Shown one piece after another: positions 18,501 to 25,993 of a DNA stretch of 64,000 nucleotides. The notes beneath the pieces were generated by a model that saw only the letters and a program-made list of their open reading frames with translations, searched no databases and had not been told where the DNA came from. The DNA is from an uncultured Lewinella sp. (GTDB lineage: Bacteria > Bacteroidota > Bacteroidia > Chitinophagales > Saprospiraceae): the NCBI GenBank assembly GCA_937873655.1, contig CALMYQ010000051.1, positions 40,342 to 104,341 on the forward strand. The letters run 5' to 3'. Positions within the stretch are counted from its first letter, which is position 1. Each line of letters starts with the position of its first letter. Position numbers and translations under genes: made by a program.

Positions 18501-20438
18501 ATGGCAGTCATTTCGGATTCGCATAGGTTCCGGAAAGGGGTCTCCTTTCTTGTTGCGGCAGTTTTGTCCAGCTGCTCGGTCATTGGTCAGTCAGACAGTG
18601 CATGGTCCGTCCTGCCGCAAGTGGAAGTATCGGCGGGCAGGTTGGGGGACCCGCCCGGCGGCCCCCCCTTCGGAACGAAGGGCAGGGGGGGCGCCGGGGT
18701 TTCTGTTGGCCGCCAACCGGGGGACCGGCTGAAGACGGTTCCGGGCATTTATATCAAGGATTACGGGCCGGGCAGCCTGGCGACTTCCTCCATCCGGGGC
18801 GGCAGCGCAGGTCAGACGGCGGTCATCTGGAACGGACTGCCCATCCAAAGCCCAATGCTGGGGCAGCTGGATTTCTCTCTTTTACCCGCAGTTCTGTTTG
18901 ACGACCTGGCCGTTTCGTATGGCGGTGCCGGTTCCACCTTGGGGAGCGGCGCAGTTGGCGGAGTCGTCCTTCTGGACAATAACCATCCCAAAGCGGCCGG
19001 GTTATGCGCCCGTTTGCTGGCTGCATCAGGTAGCTTTGGCCGGCGGGATTATGCCGGCGTGATCCGGTACGGGAAAGGCGATTTTTTCGGGAGCACCCGG
19101 CCGTTTCTTCAATATTCGGACAATGACTTTCCCTTTCAACCGGCGCCTTCCTTACCATCAAAAAAACAGCCAAATGCCGCAGTGCGCCAAACCGGCATCC
19201 TCCAGGAATTGGGCTGGAAGATCACATCCCGCCAGGAAGCTGTTCTTCGGGTATGGCGCCAGAAAGCCGACCGGGAAATTCCGCCGACCCTGACCCAAAC
19301 CCGGAGCGAAGCCGTGCAGGCCGACCGGTTCACCCGGCTGGCGCTGCATTGGAAAAAGACCGGCAACTCAACCGTGTGGCAGGCCCGGGCCGGGTATTTC
19401 ACGGAAAATCTGGACTATCAAGATCCGCTTTCGGCGGTGGATTCCAGGAGCCGGTTTGTTACCGGGCTGGGGGAGGTCGAATTGGCCTGGATCCCCAGTG
19501 GTCACAACAGGGTTCAGGGCGCCGTTTCAACATACCGTACCCGGGCGGAAACCGGAGCCTATGCCAAACCGGCGTCCCAATCGGGATCAGCTCTTTTTGG
19601 CGCCTGGAAGCATGAAGAAAATTCCTGGACCGGTCAATTGGACGCCAGGTTTGAAACGGTTGACGGCCACCTTTCACCCTTCATGCCGGGCGTCGGATTG
19701 GAAGGCCGCATTTTCGGGTTCCTTACCCTGGCGGCGAGGGCCGGAATGCATTACCGGCTGCCGACTCTGAACGATCTTTACTGGCAACCGGGTGGAAATC
19801 CGGAACTGTTGCCTGAAAAAGGCTGGAATGAGGAATTCGGAGTGGACTTCCACACCGTAAAATCCAACTTCGGGGTTCAATTTACTGTAACGGCCTACCA
19901 CCGCCGGATCAAAAACTGGATACTTTGGGCGCCGCTGAAAGATCGGCAGCTCTATTCCCCGCAAAACATTGCAGCCGTTCGGAGCCGTGGGGTGGAAACC
20001 CGGTTGAACCTGACCAGAGCATGGCATAAGGCCACCCTGAAGGCAATACTGGGTTGGGACCTGACCCGGTCGACCAATGAAACAGCCCTCCCGAATCCGC
20101 GCATTGCCAGGGGCGAGCAACTCTTTTACGTCCCGATTCAACAGGCTGTCGGTTCCATTTCTTTCCGGTACAAAGCATTCCAAACCACCTATCGCCACCG
20201 GTATACCGGGCCGGTGAACGGCATCAACGAGGACCTGCCGGGCTTTTCAATCGGGTCGTTGGAGTTGGAACATGCCTTCCTTTTCCTGCAAATTCCGCTG
20301 AGATTAACCGTTCAGATCGGCAATCTCTGGGATGAAGACTACCGGGTTGTCGAACGGCGCCCGATGCCCGGCCGCTTTTGGAGGGCAGGCCTTGTTGCCG
20401 ACCTGGTTTTTGACCGATCATCCGATTCATCACCTTAA
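18501..20438 (+). CDS. TonB-dependent receptor, BtuB-like, for cobalamin
   Basis: This 645-residue outer membrane receptor is predicted to import cobalamin or a related corrinoid, because it directly follows a cobalamin riboswitch. It has a signal peptide (about 1-30), a plug domain with LKTVPGIYIKDYGPGSLATSSIRGGSAGQTAVIWNGLPIQSP and a small barrel, ending with GNLWDEDYRVVERRPMPGRFWRAGL as in BtuB. Residues about 50-75 are odd: a Gly/Pro-rich stretch replaces the first part of the plug and is encoded by a GC-rich hairpin (18654-18698). Binding or TonB contact there may be altered, or the element may be a recent insertion. The DUF4465 gene follows 9 bases later. Confidence 0.9.
   Translation: MAVISDSHRFRKGVSFLVAAVLSSCSVIGQSDSAWSVLPQVEVSAGRLGDPPGGPPFGTKGRGGAGVSVGRQPGDRLKTVPGIYIKDYGPGSLATSSIRGGSAGQTAVIWNGLPIQSPMLGQLDFSLLPAVLFDDLAVSYGGAGSTLGSGAVGGVVLLDNNHPKAAGLCARLLAASGSFGRRDYAGVIRYGKGDFFGSTRPFLQYSDNDFPFQPAPSLPSKKQPNAAVRQTGILQELGWKITSRQEAVLRVWRQKADREIPPTLTQTRSEAVQADRFTRLALHWKKTGNSTVWQARAGYFTENLDYQDPLSAVDSRSRFVTGLGEVELAWIPSGHNRVQGAVSTYRTRAETGAYAKPASQSGSALFGAWKHEENSWTGQLDARFETVDGHLSPFMPGVGLEGRIFGFLTLAARAGMHYRLPTLNDLYWQPGGNPELLPEKGWNEEFGVDFHTVKSNFGVQFTVTAYHRRIKNWILWAPLKDRQLYSPQNIAAVRSRGVETRLNLTRAWHKATLKAILGWDLTRSTNETALPNPRIARGEQLFYVPIQQAVGSISFRYKAFQTTYRHRYTGPVNGINEDLPGFSIGSLELEHAFLFLQIPLRLTVQIGNLWDEDYRVVERRPMPGRFWRAGLVADLVFDRSSDSSP
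18654..18698. repeat. GC-rich hairpin inside the receptor plug coding sequence
   Basis: Arms CCCGGCGGCCCCCCCTT and AAGGGCAGGGGGGGCGCCGGG flank the loop CGGAACG. The reading frame stays open, encoding Gly/Pro/Arg-rich sequence. The base composition is unlike the rest of the gene and resembles a palindromic repeat element inserted in frame. Confidence 0.7.
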
Positions 20439-20447
20439 ATCATAATC

Positions 20448-21422
20448 ATGAGGACGCTCTTTTTACTTGCCGGTTGTTTGTTCGCATTTTCCCTGATTCG
20501 GGCGCAAACTACAGCGGGCTTTGAAAATCTAGGCCTATTGCCCGGAGATTACACGATCGACGCAGGAAGTGCCGGGCATTTTGAAAGCGGGAATATCTCC
20601 CTTCCAAATCACTACAACGGCAATTGGATGGTCTGGGACGGATGGGCCGTTTCAGCCAAAGCAGATACCCTGACCCCGGGATACATCAATGAAACCAGCG
20701 CGATTGCCGGCGGCGGCCAGGGAGGATCGACCGCCTTTGCCGTCAGTTTTGTCGTCGGAGCCTCCATAATGAAGCTGACAGGGGCAGCCACCGGCAGTCC
20801 CGTTGCGGGCATGTACGTAACCAACAACACCTATGCTTATCTCAGCATGCGCGACGGCGATATGTTTGCCAAAAAATTCGGCGGCATTACCGGCAATGAC
20901 CCGGATTACTTTTTGCTGACCGTCAGAAAATACCTGAACGGCCAATTGGGGCAGGACAGCGTGGATTTTTACCTCGCGGATTTTCGTTTTTCCGACAATT
21001 CCCATGATTATATCATCCGGGATTGGACCTGGCTGGATCTGTCTCCCCTCGGCAATGCCGACAGCTTGCAATTCACGCTCAGCTCCAGCGACGTGGGGGC
21101 ATTCGGGATGAACACGCCCGCCTATTTCTGCATTGACGGGGTGGTCACCCAGGATATGGTATCCGGTGTGACCCGGCCTTTGGAAACGGCCGCATTGCCG
21201 TTATATCCCAATCCGGCGACTGATTTTGTACGGATTTCCTTGCCGGATTCCGGCGCCCCCATACAGGTATCGGTCTGGGATGCGACGGGTAATTTGATCC
21301 GGGAAGACCGGTTGCAAGCCTATGAGCGAATCCTCCGCCTGGAGATGCTCAGTCCGGGAATTTACTTTGTGCGGGTGCTGCAGGACGGGCGACAATACAT
21401 CGGCAAGGTGATCAAAAGATAA
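20448..21422 (+). CDS. DUF4465 protein with T9SS sorting tail, predicted corrinoid-binding partner
   Basis: This 324-residue secreted protein has a signal peptide (ending IRAQ), a DUF4465 domain (about 20-240; TAGFENLGL, GGQGGSTAFAVSF, DSVDFYLADFRF, DYIIRDWTWLDLSPLG, TPAYFCIDGV) and a C-terminal T9SS sorting domain (about 250-324; LYPNPATDFVRISL, PGIYFVRVLQDGRQYIGKVIKR). DUF4465 proteins recur in B12-regulated loci. As I recall, the Bacteroides surface B12-binding protein BtuH belongs to this domain family. Here export and anchoring would use the T9SS and not a lipid anchor. It lies 9 bases after the BtuB-like gene under the same riboswitch. It could capture corrinoid at the surface for that receptor, an inference from family and context. 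Confidence 0.88.
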   Translation: MRTLFLLAGCLFAFSLIRAQTTAGFENLGLLPGDYTIDAGSAGHFESGNISLPNHYNGNWMVWDGWAVSAKADTLTPGYINETSAIAGGGQGGSTAFAVSFVVGASIMKLTGAATGSPVAGMYVTNNTYAYLSMRDGDMFAKKFGGITGNDPDYFLLTVRKYLNGQLGQDSVDFYLADFRFSDNSHDYIIRDWTWLDLSPLGNADSLQFTLSSSDVGAFGMNTPAYFCIDGVVTQDMVSGVTRPLETAALPLYPNPATDFVRISLPDSGAPIQVSVWDATGNLIREDRLQAYERILRLEMLSPGIYFVRVLQDGRQYIGKVIKR

Positions 21423-21427
21423 GCGGG

Positions 21428-22213
21428 TTACCGGACCTCTTCAGTTCCGTCTTCTTCCGCCAGATCCAGGATCATGATCTTCTGCCAGATTTTGGCGGCC
21501 AGTCCCTGATCCAGGTTTTCCAGGTCGTTGACGGCTTCCAGCACGACGGGGTCATTCATATTCTGTGCGAAAAGCGCGGCGATCTTGCTGTTGATGGACA
21601 ATAACTGACTGCAGTAATTGAGGTATTGGTGGAGCTCCTGGCGGTTCATTTGTTTGTCCGGCAGCCTGGCAGCGGTTTTGCCGTTGCCGAGCAACTCGGT
21701 GGGGTCTTTGGTCAGTTGGTGCATGTCGACCACGTGGGCGAAGGTCCTGAGCCGGTGGAGCTCCTGGAGCGCGAAGCGCCGTTTGATGCGTTCTTCCATC
21801 TGGATGAGAAAAAGGAGGAGCAGGCCCAGCAGGATCAGTTCGTTGGTGGCGGCCTCAACCGTTTGAACCATTTCATTGAGCCCTTCTGAAAGGCTTTGGG
21901 TCCGGCCGATCAGTTCAGAAATCACCCAGACGGACAAACCGATGATGAGTGCGGAAGCGATCCAGGTCAGAATGCGCAGGATCCAGACCGGATGGGATAG
22001 TTTTTCCGCCATGATCCGGGCGCTCTGGGCGGCCCTGTTGAATTCGCCGCAAACCCGGAGCAGGCCCGAATGGGGGAAACTGTCCCGGATGCTCTCTGCC
22101 AGTTTTTCTCCCGTAACCAGGATCTTGTCGGGGTCCAATTGGGAGAAATTGGAGTCCGGCGGGGAAGGGGAGTTTTTCAGACCGAAGAGGAGGTAAAAAA
22201 TCTTATTCCACAT
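21428..22213 (-). CDS. Inner membrane protein of unknown function next to copA
   Basis: This 261-residue protein has two predicted membrane helices (about 77-103, PVWILRILTWIASALIIGLSV; and about 120-138, NELILLGLLLLFLI), followed by a cytosolic, charged, mostly helical C-terminal half. No known metal motif (CxxC, His-rich) is evident. The ATG follows the copA stop with no gap (TAA-ATG), so it is translationally coupled to the copper ATPase. The family is unknown to me. A role in metal handling is only suggested by the coupling. Confidence 0.8.
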   Translation of the reverse strand: MWNKIFYLLFGLKNSPSPPDSNFSQLDPDKILVTGEKLAESIRDSFPHSGLLRVCGEFNRAAQSARIMAEKLSHPVWILRILTWIASALIIGLSVWVISELIGRTQSLSEGLNEMVQTVEAATNELILLGLLLLFLIQMEERIKRRFALQELHRLRTFAHVVDMHQLTKDPTELLGNGKTAARLPDKQMNRQELHQYLNYCSQLLSINSKIAALFAQNMNDPVVLEAVNDLENLDQGLAAKIWQKIMILDLAEEDGTEEVR

Positions 22214-24334
22214 TTACGATATTTTCCGGGTTTTAAGCAGAACGGCGTTTCCGATGACCACAATATCGGAAAAAGCCATAAAAAGGGCGCCCCACATCGG
22301 GTTGAGGAATCCCATTGCTGCGATCGGGATAGCGACTATATTGTAGGCAAACGCCCAATACAGGCTTTGCCTTATGGTGCGAACTGTAGCCTTGCTGATG
22401 CCGATGGCTTTGGTGAGGTTTTCCAGGCGATCGTTCAGCAGGATGATCTGGGCGGACTGCATGGCGACCCCGGTGGCGCCGCTCAGGGAAACGCCCAGGG
22501 TGGCTTTTGCAAGGGCCGGCGCATCGTTGATGCCGTCGCCGATCATCGCTGTCGGGTTCCGGGCCGACAGGTTTTCAATGACTGTCAGTTTTTGCGCAGG
22601 CAGCTGTTCAGCGTACCAGTCAGTGATGCCGAGTTCTCCGGCGATTTGCGCTGTTTTGGCCTGGCGGTCGCCGCTGAGGATCACCGGGTGCAATTGTTGG
22701 GCCTGGAGGTAGCGGATGGCTTCTCCGGCATCCGGCCGGAGTTGATCAGCTAGGGTGATGGTCGCCAGGTGTTCGCCGTTTTCCAACAGCGCGATGGAGC
22801 CCATGCCTCCGGCTCCGTCGGCGGCCTCGATTGCGGTCCCGATCTCAAACACATTACCGTTAGTGTCTGTCGCCCGGATGCCGCGGCCTTTGACCTCCTC
22901 TACGGATAACGGACCGGGGTCGTATCCGTTGGCTTTACCGGCAAATTCCCGGGTGAGGGATTTGGCGATGGGGTGTGATGAATGCTGCTCGAGTTTGTAG
23001 ATCAGGGTATTGGCGCGGGATTCCTGACCGGCTTTGTATTCAACTTTTTCGACCTTAAACTCACCGGTGGTCAGGGTACCCGTTTTGTCGAAGACGAAAT
23101 TGCGGATACCGGCGAATACTTCCAGCGTTTTGCCGCCTTTGACGAGGATGCCGTTGCGGGCCAGGCGTCCGACGCCTACCATGACGGCCGTAGGGGTGGC
23201 CAGGCCCATCGCACAGGGGCAGGAGATCACCAGCACGGCAATGCCGTTCATCAGGGCTTTGGAAAACGGCAGATCAAAAATAAAATGGCCGCCAAGGACG
23301 GTCAGCAGGGCGATTCCCAGGACTACGGGCACAAAAACGGCGCTGATGCGGTCGGCGAGCCGTTGGATGGGCGGTTTATCCTGTTGGGCGGTTTTGACCA
23401 GTTCGATCATCTGGCCCAGCACCGTGTCCCGGCCGACGGCGGTAGCCTCCATGCGAAAGTTGCCGAGTGTGACCAGCGAGGCGCCGATAACCGGATCGCC
23501 CTGATTTTTTTCCACCGGAAGGCTTTCCCCGCTGAGCATGGATTCATCCAGGGTGGCTTCACCGGCCAGTATTTTGCCGTCTGTGGGTACTTTGTCGCCG
23601 TCGTTTACCTGGAGGGTATCTCCTTTGCGGATCTCTTCCTGGTTGATGGTCACGCTGCTGCCGTCGGGCAGGATGAGGTTGGCTTTTTGCACCTGAAGTT
23701 TCGACAGTTCCGTAATGGCTGTGGTGGTTTGCCGGACTGCCCGCCGTTCCATCCAATTGCCCAGCAAAACCAGGGTGATGATGGTGGCGCAGGTTTCAAA
23801 GAACAGGTAGTCCGGATTATTGAGGACCAGCCCGACCATGCTATAGGCAAATGCGGAGAAGCTGCCGATAAAGATCAGCACATCCATATTGGGCACCCCG
23901 CCTTTGACCGAACTCCAGGCGCTCCGCCCAAAATGTAGCCCGCCGGTCAAAAACACCGGCAAACACAAACCCAATTGCACCCAGGCATTGTTTAACCAGT
24001 GAACATGGACGCCCGCAACCATCAACAGGTGGTTGATCAGGAGCGGCGCTGTGAAGATCGCGCTGAGCAACAATTTTTTATCGAATGACCAGAACGGTGA
24101 TTCCTCGTCCTTCTCAGGTTCTACCAGTGTATATCCCAGTTTGGTAATGCCTTTGCGGGCTTCGTCCAGCGTGATTTTTTCGTCGTTCCGGCGAAAACGG
24201 ACTTCTTTGGTCTGAAAGTTGACGTAAACATCTTCCAGGCCTTTTCGTTCCAGGTACCGGCTGATGGTCAGGGCGCAATTGTTGCAATCCATGCCTTCAA
24301 CCTGGAGTTCTACGATGTTTTCCTGCTTGGACAT
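22214..24334 (-). CDS. copA: Cu+-exporting P1B-type ATPase
   Basis: This 706-residue P-type ATPase pumps monovalent copper (or silver) out of the cytosol. It has one N-terminal heavy-metal-associated domain with GMDCNNC (Cys17, Cys20), the usual membrane helices, the actuator motif MLSGESLPVEK, the transmembrane metal motif CPC (SCPCAMG, about residue 371), the phosphorylation motif DKTGTLT (about 416), the nucleotide-site SSHP (about 453) and the hinge GDGINDAPAL. All catalytic residues are intact. It has its own promoter box at 24369-24376 and is followed without gap by a two-helix membrane protein. No CueR- or CsoR-like regulator is visible nearby. Confidence 0.95.
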   Translation of the reverse strand: MSKQENIVELQVEGMDCNNCALTISRYLERKGLEDVYVNFQTKEVRFRRNDEKITLDEARKGITKLGYTLVEPEKDEESPFWSFDKKLLLSAIFTAPLLINHLLMVAGVHVHWLNNAWVQLGLCLPVFLTGGLHFGRSAWSSVKGGVPNMDVLIFIGSFSAFAYSMVGLVLNNPDYLFFETCATIITLVLLGNWMERRAVRQTTTAITELSKLQVQKANLILPDGSSVTINQEEIRKGDTLQVNDGDKVPTDGKILAGEATLDESMLSGESLPVEKNQGDPVIGASLVTLGNFRMEATAVGRDTVLGQMIELVKTAQQDKPPIQRLADRISAVFVPVVLGIALLTVLGGHFIFDLPFSKALMNGIAVLVISCPCAMGLATPTAVMVGVGRLARNGILVKGGKTLEVFAGIRNFVFDKTGTLTTGEFKVEKVEYKAGQESRANTLIYKLEQHSSHPIAKSLTREFAGKANGYDPGPLSVEEVKGRGIRATDTNGNVFEIGTAIEAADGAGGMGSIALLENGEHLATITLADQLRPDAGEAIRYLQAQQLHPVILSGDRQAKTAQIAGELGITDWYAEQLPAQKLTVIENLSARNPTAMIGDGINDAPALAKATLGVSLSGATGVAMQSAQIILLNDRLENLTKAIGISKATVRTIRQSLYWAFAYNIVAIPIAAMGFLNPMWGALFMAFSDIVVIGNAVLLKTRKIS

Positions 24335-24368
24335 ACGACCTTTTTAGGCTTTATTAGCGTTGTATTTA

Positions 24369-24399
24369 CAAAATTACTAACCATAAAATACATCTTCAA
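24369..24399 (-). promoter_or_regulatory. copA promoter
   Basis: On the minus strand, TTG (24397-24399) and TAATTTTG (24369-24376) are 20 bases apart, matching both Bacteroidota promoter elements. The predicted leader before the ATG at 24334 is about 28 bases. Confidence 0.6.
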
Positions 24400-25178
24400 T
24401 GAGAACACTTTCATTTTTTTTATTGTTGACACTCTTTTCCTTGGCGGCCTGTAACAACAGCGCCCCTTCGGAACAAACTGAAGAGACTCCGCCTGCACAA
24501 AAGTATACGGTTACTCCCTTCACCTCTTCCACCGAATTTGCTGACGCCGCCATCGAATCAATGGAATACAAGGACGGTAAATTTGCCTTCGGCATCGGCG
24601 GGTCCACTTATCAGCTCGGCGTGCAAACCCCCGACGCTGATGCCAAAATGTGCGCCAATTCGGCAAAAGGACAGCATATCCACCTGATCATTGACAATGC
24701 GCCTTACGCTGCAGAGTATACCCGCGAGTTCGAGTACGACATCCCGGACGGCGAGCACTATCTTCTGGCATTTCTTTCGCGTTCCTATCACGAAAGCATC
24801 AAAACCAAAGCCGCTTCGAAGGTGGAAAAGATTTCGGTAGCCAATAAGTCCTTCACCGCCACGAGCGACCTCATGGACCCGATGCTCTTCTACAGCCGTC
24901 CGAAAGGGGAATACATCGGCAAAAAAGAGACCGACAAGGTCATGCTCGATTTCTACCTCGCCAATTGTACGCTGGGAACCGACTACAAGGTCAAAGCCGA
25001 AATTAACGGCGAAGAACATATGATCGACAAGTGGCAGCCGTACTATATCGAAGGGTTGCCTATCGGCGACAATACCATCAAACTTACGCTGGTCGACAAG
25101 GACGGGAACATGGTCAATACGCCCTTGAATCCGGTGGAAAGAACCTTTACCTTGAAAGCCGACCCGACGGAGCAATAA
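24399..25178 (+). CDS. Conserved lipoprotein of unknown function
   Basis: This 259-residue lipoprotein has a clear signal peptide and lipobox (FSLAAC, Cys18) followed by a Ser/Glu/Pro linker. The mature domain has GQHIHLIIDNAPYAAEYTREFEYDIPDGEHYLLAFLSRSYHESIKT, a block I recall from Bacteroidota proteins annotated as phosphopeptide-binding. That name has no support visible here. The second half (GTDYKVKAEINGEEHMIDKWQPYYIEGLPIGDNTIKLTLVDKDGN) looks like a beta-sandwich. It is divergent from copA with only 64 bases between them. Confidence 0.82.
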   Translation: MRTLSFFLLLTLFSLAACNNSAPSEQTEETPPAQKYTVTPFTSSTEFADAAIESMEYKDGKFAFGIGGSTYQLGVQTPDADAKMCANSAKGQHIHLIIDNAPYAAEYTREFEYDIPDGEHYLLAFLSRSYHESIKTKAASKVEKISVANKSFTATSDLMDPMLFYSRPKGEYIGKKETDKVMLDFYLANCTLGTDYKVKAEINGEEHMIDKWQPYYIEGLPIGDNTIKLTLVDKDGNMVNTPLNPVERTFTLKADPTEQ

Positions 25179-25184
25179 TTCCGC

Positions 25185-25335
25185 CCGGATTCTTAAGCCC
25201 GCAGGGATTGAGAAGCCAAATTGGCTACACCAACGAGGCAACACATCTGCCGGATTCTTAAGCCCGCAGGCTTGCCTGCGCGCCGTCGCCATAGGCTTTG
25301 GCCGCCGGTGACCGGCCCGCAGGGATTGAGCAGCC
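25185..25335. repeat. Three direct copies of a short intergenic repeat
   Basis: Copies of CCGGATTCTTAAGCCCGC-AGG begin at 25185 and 25250. A partial copy, GCCCGCAGGGATTGAG, lies at 25315 and matches the extended right side of copy 1. The first begins 6 bases after the stop of the preceding lipoprotein gene. There is no gene in the 270-base gap. Confidence 0.65.
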
Positions 25336-25411
25336 GGACCAGCCGGATGACCAGTGACAAACATCTCTTTTTGAGGTGATTTCCGTCAATATACCTGTAG
25401 GTGAAGGAGGG

Positions 25412-25419
25412 TAAATTTG
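25412..25419 (+). promoter_or_regulatory. Promoter box of the CBS-domain gene
   Basis: TAAATTTG is an exact TAnnTTTG match, 29 bases before the ATG at 25449. Confidence 0.5.
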
Positions 25420-25448
25420 GGTTATTGTTAGAAACAAACCAACGAACC

Positions 25449-25901
25449 ATGAATCCTAACGTACCGGTATCCGACATTATGACCCGATCGGTTATCACGG
25501 TGAATCCCGATGACAAGTTGCCGAAAATCAGAGAGTTGTTCGTCAAGAATAATTTCCATCACCTGCCGGTTGTGGAAAACGGCAACCTGGTCGGGATCAT
25601 CAGCCGGGAGGATTTTCTGCGGGTATACTATGACCTGTCCAGACAGACCACCGGTAAAACCTGGTCGGATAAATCATTTGTTCATTTAAATGCTTCGGGG
25701 ATCATGACCAAAGATCCGATGATCCTGGACCCTGAAGATTCCATTGGCCTTGCAGCAGATGTTTTCCTGGCCAATAAGTTCCATTCACTGCCCATTGTCG
25801 AAGACGGGGTATTGACCGGGATTGTTACGGTCCATGACCTGCTGGCCTTCAGTTTCAATTCTCCGGTAGAAACCGGAAAAGAAACGGAGTTTGAAGAGTG
25901 A
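25449..25901 (+). CDS. CBS domain pair protein
   Basis: This 150-residue cytosolic protein consists almost entirely of two CBS domains (about 8-65, VSDIMTRSVITVNPDDKLPKIRELF...NLVGIISREDFL; and about 82-140, ASGIMTKDPMILDPEDSIGLAADVF...VLTGIVTVHDLL). Such pairs usually bind adenosine nucleotides and report energy state. No catalytic partner is attached. The start at 25449 was chosen because it lies downstream of the promoter box and begins with the conserved first CBS strand. The gene is monocistronic, ending in a strong terminator. Confidence 0.92.
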   Translation: MNPNVPVSDIMTRSVITVNPDDKLPKIRELFVKNNFHHLPVVENGNLVGIISREDFLRVYYDLSRQTTGKTWSDKSFVHLNASGIMTKDPMILDPEDSIGLAADVFLANKFHSLPIVEDGVLTGIVTVHDLLAFSFNSPVETGKETEFEE

Positions 25902-25941
25902 GACGATTATGTTTAGGTGAATAATACGATTAGAAGTTTGG

Positions 25942-25978
25942 AATGCCGCGGCCGTTTTCTTGCCGCGGCATTTTTTAT
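25942..25978. terminator. Rho-independent terminator
   Basis: A perfect stem AATGCCGCGGC...GCCGCGGCATT is followed by TTTTATT. It ends the CBS gene and lies just beyond the stop (25994) of the convergent Vps10/BNR gene. Confidence 0.88.
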
Positions 25979-25993
25979 TGGAACAACGTCAAT

